Positions 34,687 to 44,130 of a DNA stretch of 64,000 nucleotides are shown in pieces (position 1 is the first letter of the stretch; each line of letters opens with the position of its first letter). Position numbers and translations under genes: made by a program. Below the pieces are notes generated by a model. The model made no database searches and had not been told where the DNA came from. It saw only the letters and a list, made by a program, of their open reading frames with translations. This DNA is from Microvirga sp. (GTDB lineage Bacteria > Pseudomonadota > Alphaproteobacteria > Rhizobiales > Beijerinckiaceae): positions 1 to 64,000 of the forward strand of contig NZ_JACXAB010000004.1 of assembly GCF_014699075.1 (NCBI RefSeq), given 5' to 3'.

Positions 34687-34863
34687 ATGTCTGACGAGAA
34701 CAAAGGCCCCGGCAAGACCATCACCATCATTGTGAACGGCACGCCGTACAATGTGCCCAAAAAGGAAGTGCTGACCTATGTGGAGGTCGTCACCTACTTC
34801 GACCCGACCTATCCGCAGCATCCTGACACCGTCTATTCAGTGACTGTACCTCTGCACATTTAA
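34687..34863 (+). CDS. Ubiquitin-like beta-grasp protein (multiubiquitin-domain family)
   Basis: A 58-residue protein: acidic start, TITIIVNGTPYNVPKKE (11-27), an amphipathic segment with VLTYVEVVTYFDP (28-40), and the strand DTVYSVTV (47-54). This is the pattern of the bacterial multiubiquitin domain (strand-turn-strand, helix with EVV, YxVT strand), a family usually encoded beside E1-, E2- and JAB-like genes. The usual C-terminal part of the domain and a terminal diglycine are missing (it ends Pro-Leu-His-Ile), so it may be truncated. The start at 34687 lies 16 bp past the stub ORF. An E2-E1/JAB operon is present in this island, but 13 kb away. Confidence 0.65.
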   Translation: MSDENKGPGKTITIIVNGTPYNVPKKEVLTYVEVVTYFDPTYPQHPDTVYSVTVPLHI

Positions 34864-34992
34864 TTGCCCGCTTAAACGAAATTTCCCTCATTCATCATTG
34901 GGGTGATTTTTCGGATTCGCAAGCGAATGGCCCCTTTTGCGCAACAGCTCAGCCTTCGAGAACGCAGTCATGGCAAACCGCGCGCAAACGAA

Positions 34993-35018
34993 AACCCCCG
35001 AGGCGAGCCTCGGGGGTT
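34993..35018 (-). terminator. Rho-independent terminator of the transposition operon
   Basis: A 12-base arm (34993-35004) and its reverse complement (35007-35018) form a GC-rich hairpin. The minus strand continues TTTTCGTTT. It lies 33 bp past the tniQ stop. Confidence 0.85.
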
Positions 35019-35050
35019 GGGCAACATCAATCGATGTGAGTGCGTTTAAG

Positions 35051-36910
35051 TCATGTGGGAACGGTGTCGCGCCGGAACAGCAGCGTGCGTTTCGCCGCTT
35101 CTATCACGATGGCAGGCTTTATGCCGCGCGCGGCCAGCATCCGCCGCAGCGCCTCACGCGACTGATGCCGTTCCAGGGCAAGCCGCGACAGGGTGACGGT
35201 CTCGGACTCGAAGCGCGTCATCTCCGCCTCGGTCACTACCGTCTGGGGACAGCGATTGACCGGATTGACGGCGGTCCCGCTCGCGAGATGCCCGCCGGCG
35301 ATCAGGCCCTTGACGGCGGAGGTGTGAACGCCGAGACGCCGCTCGACGTCGCGCAGCGACAGGCTGCCGTGATCCGGACGGCGCACCGCCGCCCGGACCT
35401 CCTCCACGTTGACGAGCACCGACAGGTAGCCGCGCGTGCCCGTCCGCTGGCCGATGAAGGACAAGTGACGTTCCAGAACCGCCGTGACGATCTCCCGCGC
35501 CGAGCAGTTCGCGCGCTTGGCCGCCTCCGGAATGGTGGCCGTCCCCTCCAGCCGCGCGGTAACCGGCTTGGCGTCGGCCATCAGGCGGGCGAGGAAGCCG
35601 TCGAGCTCGGCGCGGGCAAAGACCGGGCGCAGCTCCGAGCCTTTGGCGGCGAGCGGCCGGATGAGGCCGGACTCATGCAGCAGCGTCATCTGCATCCGCG
35701 GCGCGTTCAGGTAGTGGCCCGCCCGCTTCAGACTCAGCGCCCCCGTGACCTCGAGCGCCAGGCTCGCGGCGGCACTCGCGGGGAATACCACCTGGTCGTC
35801 GGACAGTGAGCAATTGTCCTCGCCAATGAGACCCTGGCGAAGGAGCAGCTTGCGCAGGCGCTTGGGATGCTCGCCCGTTTCCTGCGACAGGGTGTGGATC
35901 GAGTGCATGCGCCGCTCGGCGACGGGCTTGCCGAAGATCTCGTCACCTGGGCCGACCGCCGTGGTGGCAATCAGGTGAGAGGCGATCCTGGTCCTGATCG
36001 GGGCATAGGCCGGATCCTTCGCCTCGCTCGAGAGCCATTCGTAGAGGCGTCCGAGCTTGCGCCGGGGCTGGCCGTCCTTCACCGCCTGCACCTGATTGCG
36101 CAGGCGGGTCAGGAGGTCCGTGAAGGCGCCATCCCCGGCCACCGCGATGCGGTAGCCCTCGTGCCCGGCCTCGCGCCACTGCAACTCGGTGAGACGGCTG
36201 CGGCGCACCCGCGGCCCGTACAGGGACACGGCGCCGATCATCTCGCACGCCCGCGCGGCGGCATACCAGGGCAGTTCCTCGAGCATCGGCACGTTGAGCG
36301 CGTCGCCCCAGATCCGCGCGAGCAGGTAGGCCTCGAAGGGCGAGGTGGGCAATTCCTCGCCCTTGATCCGCCCCGCCGTGATCGTGGCCCAATTTGCCTG
36401 CACGGCGGCGGCGAAGTCGGGCACCCCCGGCCGTTCACCGGGTGCCGGGAGGCAGGTGAGTTTGAGACCGTGCCGAGCGCACGTCCGAACCGAGGCGAGT
36501 GTCCAGGCTGCCCGCCCATAGGGGCGCAGGCGGTCGGGGCCGGAGCGCGTGTCCAGATCCTCGGCCAGGCAGGCGAGGCAAACCCGGACCCGGGAGCGGC
36601 ACAGGCTCATGGGCCTTAAGCTCTGTCCGTTGAGGGAGAACACCTGCGCCTCTTCCTGCGGCTCCTCGCGCCTGAGCGAGAAGCGGCGCACGGCCTCGAG
36701 ATCGGCGCTTGTTGCTGCGGTGAGGCGGGCGAGCGCCGCCTCCTCGCCGTGGGCCAGGCTCACGGCGCTGGCGCGCAGATCGGCGCAGAACGTGCCGAGA
36801 TCAAGCCCATAAAGGGCGGCGTTGAGCGCGGCATGGCTGAGCGCGGTTTCTCCGACGCCGAGGTCGACGGTGTAGCGCAGGCGTTTGGGGAGAGACATGT
36901 GAGCACTCAT
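35051..36910 (-). CDS. tniQ: TniQ family transposition target-selection protein
   Basis: A 619-residue TniQ/TnsD-like protein. The N-terminal TniQ domain carries a zinc-ribbon-type set, CLACLAED (about 110-117) and TCARHGLKL (about 140-148). The long C-terminal part contains several helix-turn-helix-like segments, the sort of architecture that reads a target site and recruits the TniB ATPase. Its start overlaps the tniB stop by 4 bp (ATGA). It is last in the minus-strand operon and is followed by a strong terminator. Which attachment site it recognises cannot be told. Confidence 0.88.
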   Translation of the reverse strand: MSAHMSLPKRLRYTVDLGVGETALSHAALNAALYGLDLGTFCADLRASAVSLAHGEEAALARLTAATSADLEAVRRFSLRREEPQEEAQVFSLNGQSLRPMSLCRSRVRVCLACLAEDLDTRSGPDRLRPYGRAAWTLASVRTCARHGLKLTCLPAPGERPGVPDFAAAVQANWATITAGRIKGEELPTSPFEAYLLARIWGDALNVPMLEELPWYAAARACEMIGAVSLYGPRVRRSRLTELQWREAGHEGYRIAVAGDGAFTDLLTRLRNQVQAVKDGQPRRKLGRLYEWLSSEAKDPAYAPIRTRIASHLIATTAVGPGDEIFGKPVAERRMHSIHTLSQETGEHPKRLRKLLLRQGLIGEDNCSLSDDQVVFPASAAASLALEVTGALSLKRAGHYLNAPRMQMTLLHESGLIRPLAAKGSELRPVFARAELDGFLARLMADAKPVTARLEGTATIPEAAKRANCSAREIVTAVLERHLSFIGQRTGTRGYLSVLVNVEEVRAAVRRPDHGSLSLRDVERRLGVHTSAVKGLIAGGHLASGTAVNPVNRCPQTVVTEAEMTRFESETVTLSRLALERHQSREALRRMLAARGIKPAIVIEAAKRTLLFRRDTVPT

Positions 36911-38130
36911 GCGCGACCTCCCTTGCGGCGGGACGCGGCCGGGCCTTGCGGTTCCGCCAGAGCGGCAGTGGGAACGAAGCCGGAGGATACGAACTCCCAG
37001 TCACGCACGGTGAACAGGTTCTCGTCCGGCGCGCAGCCCGTGCCGGCAGCATACGCATCGGCGAAGTGCGCGGGGTTGAGCTCGTCCGATCCGGCGCGGA
37101 TCGCCTCCTCGGCGGCCGCGCGGCAGATCTGGATCACCAAGCCGAACTGGCCGCCGGCGGCCTGGCACAGGCGCGCCAGGAACTCGTCGCCCAGAATGTC
37201 CACCGGCGTCAGCTCCGCCGGACCCTCGCTTACCGTCTTGACGATCATGCACAGGCCCTTCACGTCTGCGGGGAACGAGAGCGGCGTGAAGCGCACGAAG
37301 CGGCAGCGGCGCTGAAGCTGGATGTCGGTCTTGACGAAGTCGACCAGCGAGGGCAGCCCGGACAGGATCAGCGACACCGGGTTCTCGGCGTGCTGCATCA
37401 GGTTCTTGAGGGTATCGGAGAGTTTCTGCATCTCGTGCGCGTTGTTGACACCCAGCGCATGCTGCATCTCGTCGATGTGCAGGATGCGCACCTGGCGCAC
37501 GCGGAGCTGCTCGCGAAGGCGGGAATAGGCCACGTTCTCGCGGATGTCGCGCACCATGCCATAGCCGAGACCCTGGTTCATCACCTCCATGGCGAGCGCC
37601 CGCGGGGTGAAGGGCGACGGCGCCGTGATCGAGACGATCGGCACGACAGGACCCACAGCCAGGTTGCGCGGCTGGAGCTCGGGCTGCGAGGCGATCAGGC
37701 GGGCGATGGCCGCCGACTTGCCGGCGCCGCTGTCGCCGACCACCACGAGGGCGCGGCCCTCGACGCGCCGGCCGGAGACGTTCAAGCCATGCAGGTCCTT
37801 GAGGCGGGTGACCTCACCTTCGACCACGTCGTACATGCCCGTGCGGATGAAGAAGGCGTTGAGCCGATCGATGCGTGCGATGATGCGCTCATGCCCCAGA
37901 TCGCGCAGGACACCAGCGGTGGACGGACCGGCGTCGACGGTCAGGTCGAGCACGGGCTCGGGCAGAACGCTGGCTGCGGACAGGCTGGGGTCGTCCTCGC
38001 GCAGAGGGATGATGTTGTCGGAAGCGGTGGTGGTCTTGGTCGTCATGGTGGTTTCGGTCTCCTGATGGCGGGTGGCGGGTGCAGTCGTGGGGGCAGTCAT
38101 GGGCAGGTCTCCGGTGGAACGGGTCTTCAT
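36907..38130 (-). CDS. tniB: TniB/TnsC-like AAA+ transposition regulator
   Basis: A 407-residue AAA+ ATPase. It has Walker A GDSGAGKS (132-139), Walker B ILHIDEMQHAL (about 220-230) and a sensor-type segment LILSGLPSL. Proteins of this type polymerise on target DNA and link TniQ to the TniA transposase. The start at 38130 follows an AGGAG ribosome binding site; the N-terminal 60 residues are Thr-rich and disordered. It lies 35 bp after tniA and overlaps tniQ. Confidence 0.9.
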   Translation of the reverse strand: MKTRSTGDLPMTAPTTAPATRHQETETTMTTKTTTASDNIIPLREDDPSLSAASVLPEPVLDLTVDAGPSTAGVLRDLGHERIIARIDRLNAFFIRTGMYDVVEGEVTRLKDLHGLNVSGRRVEGRALVVVGDSGAGKSAAIARLIASQPELQPRNLAVGPVVPIVSITAPSPFTPRALAMEVMNQGLGYGMVRDIRENVAYSRLREQLRVRQVRILHIDEMQHALGVNNAHEMQKLSDTLKNLMQHAENPVSLILSGLPSLVDFVKTDIQLQRRCRFVRFTPLSFPADVKGLCMIVKTVSEGPAELTPVDILGDEFLARLCQAAGGQFGLVIQICRAAAEEAIRAGSDELNPAHFADAYAAGTGCAPDENLFTVRDWEFVSSGFVPTAALAEPQGPAASRRKGGRA

Positions 38131-38165
38131 GGTTTGGTCTCCTGGTTGCAAAGGTTGTTGCGCGC

Positions 38166-40397
38166 TCACGGCTCGACACTCCACGCGCTGAGGTCGCTGT
38201 AGGGTGACGGCGCCAGGGCCTGCGCCACGACGGCGCCCGTGGGTTCCTCGCCGAGCAGCGGCTCGTCGCTCGCCGGCGTCGCGGCGCTCAGGCGGATGCG
38301 GAAATTGCGGAACAGATCGCGCTGGTCCCGCTCGATCTCCTCAGGCGTCGGCTGGAGCGGCGGCAGCCCGGCGCGGATGCGCGCCGCCTCGTGGATCCCG
38401 CGCACGTCGGCAATCGCCTGCTCGACGATGGGACGCACCAGTGCAGCCTCGTCCGCATGGCGCTGGCGCAGGCGCTTCACCGCCGCCACCCAGTCGAGGC
38501 GCGACAGCCCGCGGGCGAGCGGATCCACGCACGGCACCGAGATCCAGCTCTTCTCGTGCGTGAACACCGACACCGCGCCGAGATCGTCGAGATCAATGCG
38601 CACCCGCACCTTGCCCGAGACGTAGCGGCGCAGGACCTGAAGCTCCTCGCACTGGTAGTCGAGGCCGTGGAACGAGATGCCGTGGTTGCCGATGGCGAGC
38701 TTCTGCTCGGAGCCGAAGATGTGGCGCAAGCGGTCGGGGCCGGGCACCATGCGGCCGCAGCGCTCCCGCGACAGGCGGTTGAAGCAGTGCAGCGGCGTCT
38801 CGCCGTCGAGACCCTCGTGCGGCTTGTTGTGGTAGATGTCCAGCGCGCGGATCAGGGCGCGGTTGAGCTCGTGCTCTGTGAGGCAGGCATGCTCCGCTGG
38901 CTTGTACTCGCCCCGGTCCTCCGGGTTGTTGAAGGTGCGCCCGCTGGCATGAGCCAGGGTGTAGCGCTCCAGCGTCGGGAACACGCGTTCGATGGTGCCG
39001 CGCGCCTGCGGATGCCCGCCGGGGGTAAAATCATGCATGATCGCCAGATCGGCCGCGATCGCGCGGAAGAGCTCGTTGCGGAACCCGGGGCCGCGGTCGG
39101 TGAAGAGCTGGAACGGGCGTCCGCCCGGCCAGGGGCTGGCGTTGCCTGCTTCCCGCGCCAGCGCGGTTTTGTCGGAGAGCATCATGCGCAGACCTGCGAT
39201 CGCGGTCTCGCCTGAGGGCTTGCCCAGCGACAGGTGCATCACGAGGATCACCCGGGTGGCGCAGTCGATGGCCACCGTGAGGGTGCACTTCTGCTTGTGG
39301 AGCGAGGCGCGCTCCTCGTCGCTCAGGTCCTCCCACAGTTTCGAGCCGGCGATCAGCGTGATGAGCGGCACCTCCCACTCGTCCATCTCGACGCGCTCGA
39401 ACGGATAGGTTGCGTTTACGCCCTCGTGCACGGGATAGAACCGGGCCTTAGCATGGGCCTTGCCCTTGCGGGCGGCGAGCGTGGCGAAGCTGTCAAGGCG
39501 CTTGATGGCGCGATACAGGGCGGCCAGGCTCGGCGCCTTGAGCTGCTCGTCGCCCTCAAGCCCCTGCTCGGCGTTGATCGCCTTCACCCGCTCCACGAGC
39601 GAGACATGGACGTCCTTGCCGGAGGGGCGCGAGGACGCCATGTACTCGCGCGCGGCCGCGTTCAGAGCTTCTCGGATTTCCGGCACGAAGCGGTCACTGC
39701 GGTTGCCGCGCCGCTCGCCGAGTTCGGCCAGGGCGTCGCGCCCGCCCGTTTTGTACTGCTTGAGCCAGGTGCGCAGCGTGCGCGCGGCCGGCCTCTCGTA
39801 GGGATCCGGCTCGCCCGGGGCCGTCGCGGTCGGGTCGGCGGCGCGCTTCGCCCGCTCCTTCTCGGCACGGGACTGGCGGCCGCGCTTGGGTGGCGCGGGT
39901 GTCTCCTCGGGGGCCGGGTTGTCGTTCGCGAGATCCGCCTTAAGCTGCTGGACGAAGGCTGCATGGATCTGGGGGATCAGCACGTCCAGGCTCTTCGTGC
40001 CGGTGCTGACGCGGCGGTCTTTCGCGGCGCGCTCGAAGAACGACTGGCAGAAGTATTCCTTGTACAGCGTGCGCTTCTGCTCGTAGCGGGTGAGCAGAAC
40101 CCAGGCGCGGCCGATCGCGCTCACGCCCCGGCCGGTGACGCGCTGGGCGGCGTTCTCGGGCGCGAAGTAGCCCTCCTCGATGAAGAGGCGCTTCAGGTCC
40201 ATGAGCGCGAACAGTGCCGCGTGGGTGAAGGTCTCGTCGAGCTCGATCGGCCCGTCGAGGCGGCGCAGGGTGACATGGGTGGGGGTGTTGGCCACCTCGC
40301 GGCACGGGATGCCGTCGCGCAGGATGCGGTCGAAGCCCTCGGTGCGGAAGCGGCGCGGGGTCAACTCGGTGACGGCGTTGGCGATAAGAACAGTCAT
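38166..40397 (-). CDS. tniA: TniA/TnsB-like DDE transposase
   Basis: A 743-residue integrase-core transposase. The N-terminal DNA-binding helices (about 100-300, with a basic linker near 160-190) precede the rve catalytic domain with Asp339 (VEMDEWEV), Asp434 (LFTDRGPGF) and Glu470 (GTIERVF), a proper DD(35)E set. A Mu-type C-terminal beta-barrel region follows (SGKVRVRIDLDDLG). It breaks and joins the transposon ends. The start at 40397 follows AGGAG; it lies 22 bp after the TnsA-like gene. Confidence 0.93.
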   Translation of the reverse strand: MTVLIANAVTELTPRRFRTEGFDRILRDGIPCREVANTPTHVTLRRLDGPIELDETFTHAALFALMDLKRLFIEEGYFAPENAAQRVTGRGVSAIGRAWVLLTRYEQKRTLYKEYFCQSFFERAAKDRRVSTGTKSLDVLIPQIHAAFVQQLKADLANDNPAPEETPAPPKRGRQSRAEKERAKRAADPTATAPGEPDPYERPAARTLRTWLKQYKTGGRDALAELGERRGNRSDRFVPEIREALNAAAREYMASSRPSGKDVHVSLVERVKAINAEQGLEGDEQLKAPSLAALYRAIKRLDSFATLAARKGKAHAKARFYPVHEGVNATYPFERVEMDEWEVPLITLIAGSKLWEDLSDEERASLHKQKCTLTVAIDCATRVILVMHLSLGKPSGETAIAGLRMMLSDKTALAREAGNASPWPGGRPFQLFTDRGPGFRNELFRAIAADLAIMHDFTPGGHPQARGTIERVFPTLERYTLAHASGRTFNNPEDRGEYKPAEHACLTEHELNRALIRALDIYHNKPHEGLDGETPLHCFNRLSRERCGRMVPGPDRLRHIFGSEQKLAIGNHGISFHGLDYQCEELQVLRRYVSGKVRVRIDLDDLGAVSVFTHEKSWISVPCVDPLARGLSRLDWVAAVKRLRQRHADEAALVRPIVEQAIADVRGIHEAARIRAGLPPLQPTPEEIERDQRDLFRNFRIRLSAATPASDEPLLGEEPTGAVVAQALAPSPYSDLSAWSVEP

Positions 40398-40419
40398 GGC
40401 GTCTCCTTGAGAGAAGGGG

Positions 40420-41190
40420 TCAGTGAGCGGTGGCGGGGGTGACGAAGGCGTCCGGCGAGATGCACACGGGCGCATGCAGCTTGAGCACGCCGTCGCCGAT
40501 CAGGCAGACGATGGCGTTGAAGGCCTCCGGTCCCAGCCCGCTGGCGCGGGCGAGATCGCGGATCGGCACGGCTCCGGCGAGGGTGCGCACGAAGGCATGG
40601 ACCGCCTCCACGTGCTCGGTGTCGCGCTGGCAGAACGCCTCGAAGATCAGGCGGGCGTTGGTGGCGCGCACCGTGGTGATGTGGGCCTCGGTGCGCAGCA
40701 GGAAGGTGTCGGCAAACAGCGTGCCGGACTGAGTGCGGATGCGCTCGAGGGTGTCCTCGATGCCGCTCGAGACGACATGGGCCTGAGGCTTGACCGCAAT
40801 GGCGATGCGGCGTCCGTTGTGGAGCACGACGAGGAAGTCGAAGGTGTGCCGGCGGATCTCACCGTTCTCGCCGAAATAGAAGACGGAGCGGGGCTGGTCC
40901 CAGATCCACGCGACCTGTGGGTCGATGCGCAGCATGTACCAGAGCCGGCCCTCGAGCATGCTCTCGCACAGGACGATGCGGTTGGTGAGCGGGTCGACGA
41001 GGGTGACGTCGAACCTGCCCTTGCTCTCCGGGTGCGGGTCACGGCTGGCAAGCGAGAGGGCCGGCGGATGCCAGGCGGCGGGAAAGATACGGGTGGTGAC
41101 CGGCGGGCGCTCGGAGGGTTGGGGCAGCTCCATGCGGGTTGCGCCGGGCGCGAGCGGATCGAAGGGAGTGGGGTTGGGGTTCTGGCGCAT
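40420..41190 (-). CDS. TnsA-like endonuclease of the transposition module
   Basis: A 256-residue protein. The middle has a PD-(D/E)XK-type core as in the TnsA N-terminal domain: ESMLEGRLWYML (Glu76/Glu80), HTFDFLVVLHNGRRIAIAVKP (Asp118, Lys134). The C-terminal half has helical segments like the TnsA C-terminal winged domain. With TniA as partner it would cut the 5' ends, allowing cut-and-paste rather than replicative transposition. The start at 41190 follows GGAGAG. It is directly upstream of tniA. Confidence 0.82.
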   Translation of the reverse strand: MRQNPNPTPFDPLAPGATRMELPQPSERPPVTTRIFPAAWHPPALSLASRDPHPESKGRFDVTLVDPLTNRIVLCESMLEGRLWYMLRIDPQVAWIWDQPRSVFYFGENGEIRRHTFDFLVVLHNGRRIAIAVKPQAHVVSSGIEDTLERIRTQSGTLFADTFLLRTEAHITTVRATNARLIFEAFCQRDTEHVEAVHAFVRTLAGAVPIRDLARASGLGPEAFNAIVCLIGDGVLKLHAPVCISPDAFVTPATAH

Positions 41191-41568
41191 GAGCAAAGCT
41201 CTCCTGTGCTCCGGCGCGGTGCTCCGGAGCGATGGCTGGTGGAATGTGACGGAGGGCGGCCGGGGAGGGCCGCGTCAGGTCAGGCCGCTATTCGCGACGC
41301 CCGCAGGAGGCAGCGAGCGAAGCCGGGGCGCATGCCGCAAGGGCCCTGCGCCGTGGCGAGGCGAGGACGGTGGCCTGTCCAACGCGCACGCTCCCAACCG
41401 TAACCTCGGCAAGGGCCGCAGCGGTGGAGGAAGCGTGCAGGGAAACAGGGCGGGTCATCGGGGGCCTCGTTGATGTGGCGGCCGGCCTTTGCCAGGAATC
41501 CTCCCCTAGCGTCAACAAGGGCGGGCGAGTCCTTGGCAGGGCCGATCACGAAGAGTTCCAGGCCGACG
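41191..41568. other. 378-bp spacer between the AAA+/M41 gene and the TnsA-like gene
   Basis: Short open frames exist on both strands, but none has family resemblance or a good ribosome binding site. The spacer probably holds the promoter for the tnsA-tniA-tniB-tniQ transcript. Confidence 0.4.
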
Positions 41569-43698
41569 TCACGAATGCTGTGCATCGCCGGATTCCCTTG
41601 ATAAGCTTGGGTTTTTGGCGCGGCGGCGACGCGCACCTGCCGGCTTTGGGTGCTTCTCTCCGGGGTTGCCCGCGAGGACCGCATCGGGGCGATGCGCCTG
41701 CACGATGTCCTTGATCGCGGCGAACGCGATTTGCCCCTTGTCGGCAAGGGTTTCGGTGAGTTCCAGCAGCACCGCGCGATGGCCGGCAAGCAGGGATTCC
41801 GCCTGTTTCCGACAAAAAAGCAGAGTTTCCTCCACGCGGGCGCGTAAATCGGTGTCCGCGTTGAGCAGGGACAGGAAATCCCGGTCGTTGAGGCCGCCGC
41901 GATAGGCAATGGATTGGCCCATGCCGATGGAGGCTTCCATGGCGAGAGCCGTGCGGGTGGCGTGGTGCAGATCGGATCCCACACGGCCGCCTGAGCCGGA
42001 GCAGTGCTCGCCCAGCAGCAAGGTCTCGGCCGCCATGCCGGCGAGGAGCGCGGTGATGTCGCCGAGATAGGCCGCGCGGGTGAGCGGCACGGCCACCGAG
42101 CGGCCGAACATCGTCTCGCCGGCGGGCAGGCCGGGTGGTGCCTCGCGGAAGACCCGCGCCATCAGCGGCGGATTGCTCGTCTCGGACATGACCAGGCAGC
42201 CGACGAGCGCATGCGCCGCCTCGTGCAGGCAGGTACGGTGGTAGGCGTCCTCCGAGAGCGCAATTAGCTGCGGCGTCGAAGCATTCAGATCGTCGAGGGT
42301 TACCAGCCGCTTCTCCAAGCGTGCCTTGCGCCTAGCATCGCGCACGATCTTCTCGAGATCGGCGCCGGACAGACCCTCCAGCCGCCGGCTCAGGGGCATC
42401 AGGTCGGCGCCTTCGAGAAGCCCAGCGAGATGGAAGCGCAGGATCGCGGCGCGGGCCGTGGCATCGGGGAGCGGGATCGCGATCAGGCGTTCCAACCGTC
42501 CCGAACGCAGGATCGCGGGGTCAATCTTGTCGGGGTAGTTCGTCGCCCCGATGACCACGACGCCCTCGCGGCCGTCGGCGCCGTCGAGACATTCGAGGAA
42601 GCCGTTGACCACCTCGCGGCAATACTGCTCGTTGCGGGCATCAATGAATTGCGACCGGTTGCCGAAGCTATCGATCTCGTCGAGAAAAAGGATGCAGGGC
42701 GCGGTCCGCTTGGCCTCGTCGAAAGCCTTACGCATGGCCTTCAACAGATCCCCGAGGTGGCCCATAGCCTGCCAGCGGGCAAGCGAGTGGATGAAGATCG
42801 GCGCGTTGCAGGATCTAGCGATCGCCTTCGCGGCTGTGGTCTTGCCGGTGCCGGAGTTGCCGTGCATCACCGCGCCCTTGGGCATCTCGGCCCAGGTGAT
42901 CTCCTTCGCCCGGTAAGCCAGCCAGTCGACGACGAGCGACTGCCCCCACTCGGCAACCTCTCCGAGACCGGCGAGTTCGGCAAGGGTCGGATCTGTCCTG
43001 GCATAGCGCACGGACTCGGTGGGAGCCACGGGGGCTTGCGCCACGCGACTCAAAGAAGCCAGCGCCCGGGATAGGCTGGCGCGGGTGCGCAAGGCCGCGG
43101 TGACCGCGGTGATCGACAGCCCGCTCACGTCAGGCAACTCATGGGCGGCCGGGGCCTGCCCGAAGAAGGCATACAGCATGCCGCGCAGGGCATGGGAGTC
43201 GCAGGGCGCGAGCGGCACCACTGCCTCCGCCGCCTGACGGAAGAAGGACGGGATGTCGGCGTCCGCGGTGGCCAACACCAGCACGCGGCGGTGCTTGGCC
43301 AGCAGCGCGGCGGCGTCGGCATCCGTCCACCGCAGCTTCTCCTCAATGGAGATGATCCTCACGGCATCCGCATTGCGGTCCTCGATGATCAGATCGAGGT
43401 TGTTCCATTCCCTGCGCGCCCGCAGCAGGAGCGTCTCGCTGGCTTCCTTGACGAGAGTGAGATCCTGGGCATGCCTCACGATGAGGGCGATTGCGCCGCT
43501 GCCGCCGCGCAGGAGGTTGTGCGCGCCGGCTTGGCGCACGGCGCGTACGATCAGATCCATGGCAAGACGCTTTGCCGGATCGGTAACGGGAGGCAGGGCC
43601 TGGCGCTTGCGATGCAACGGCTTGTCGGCGGAGTTGGGTTTTGGCGCGTGACGGAGGCGGCGGGATCGCTGCATGGACGGTCGGGAGGAAGAAGGCAT
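41569..43698 (-). CDS. Soluble AAA+ ATPase with FtsH-like M41 peptidase domain
   Basis: A 709-residue protein. The N-terminal 240 residues have no membrane helix and no family I recognise. They are followed by an AAA+ module with Walker A GNSGTGKT (Lys286), Walker B CILFLDEIDSFG, and an SRH region ending GATNYPDKIDPAILRSGRLER. A zinc peptidase domain follows with HEAAH (His492, Glu493, His496) and a third-ligand candidate Asp in GSDLHHATRTAL. It looks like FtsH without the transmembrane part. Its place immediately upstream of the transposition genes suggests an element-encoded unfoldase/protease, perhaps acting on the strand-transfer complex as ClpX does for Mu. Confidence 0.85.
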   Translation of the reverse strand: MPSSSRPSMQRSRRLRHAPKPNSADKPLHRKRQALPPVTDPAKRLAMDLIVRAVRQAGAHNLLRGGSGAIALIVRHAQDLTLVKEASETLLLRARREWNNLDLIIEDRNADAVRIISIEEKLRWTDADAAALLAKHRRVLVLATADADIPSFFRQAAEAVVPLAPCDSHALRGMLYAFFGQAPAAHELPDVSGLSITAVTAALRTRASLSRALASLSRVAQAPVAPTESVRYARTDPTLAELAGLGEVAEWGQSLVVDWLAYRAKEITWAEMPKGAVMHGNSGTGKTTAAKAIARSCNAPIFIHSLARWQAMGHLGDLLKAMRKAFDEAKRTAPCILFLDEIDSFGNRSQFIDARNEQYCREVVNGFLECLDGADGREGVVVIGATNYPDKIDPAILRSGRLERLIAIPLPDATARAAILRFHLAGLLEGADLMPLSRRLEGLSGADLEKIVRDARRKARLEKRLVTLDDLNASTPQLIALSEDAYHRTCLHEAAHALVGCLVMSETSNPPLMARVFREAPPGLPAGETMFGRSVAVPLTRAAYLGDITALLAGMAAETLLLGEHCSGSGGRVGSDLHHATRTALAMEASIGMGQSIAYRGGLNDRDFLSLLNADTDLRARVEETLLFCRKQAESLLAGHRAVLLELTETLADKGQIAFAAIKDIVQAHRPDAVLAGNPGEKHPKPAGARRRRAKNPSLSRESGDAQHS

Positions 43699-43809
43699 GG
43701 ATCATCGTTCAGGCGCGCGAGGCTGCCTGTCCTTGTAGGGTTCGGGATGGGGGATAAGGGGGAAGGGCGCGGGCCGGCACGATGCGGCCGGCCCGGCAAT
43801 GGTGGGCTG

Positions 43810-44130
43810 TCAGCCCGCGGCCAGGCCGAGCGCGTAGAAGCGGTTGAGAGTGCGGGCGTAGCCGAGTTCGGGTGCGAGCACCCACAGGCCGCTCGTGACG
43901 GCGGGGCGCAGGTCGGCGATCTCGGGATGACCCTCGACGACGCCCGTCAGGCACGGCTCCGTCTGCAAGGAGAGTGTCCAGCCGTTGAGCAATGGAGCCC
44001 GGTCGAGAACGTCACGCCTGGGATGCAGGCCTGCCGCGATCGCCTCCATATCGGCGACGAGGCGCTTGAGGCGCGCGATCTCTGGCAAGAGCTGCGGCAC
44101 GGGGCCGTCACGACGCACGATCATGCTCAT
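43810..44130 (-). CDS. Small hypothetical protein of the transposition module
   Basis: A 106-residue soluble protein that starts at an ATG overlapping the stop of the upstream gene by 4 bp (ATGA), so the two are coupled. The N-terminal half is a Leu/Arg-rich helix (about 15-32), and the second half has short strands (NGWTLSLQTEP, GLWVLAPELGYARTLNRFY). I do not recognise a family with confidence. It precedes the AAA+/M41 gene by 111 bp. Confidence 0.65.
   Translation of the reverse strand: MSMIVRRDGPVPQLLPEIARLKRLVADMEAIAAGLHPRRDVLDRAPLLNGWTLSLQTEPCLTGVVEGHPEIADLRPAVTSGLWVLAPELGYARTLNRFYALGLAAG

Noticed and set aside
39234..40442. Long plus-strand frame (402 codons) opposite tniA
   Set aside because: Antisense artefact; the minus strand carries the intact DDE motifs.
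41569..43698. Housekeeping FtsH
   Set aside because: It lacks both transmembrane helices and the periplasmic domain, has a different N-terminus, and sits in a transposition module.
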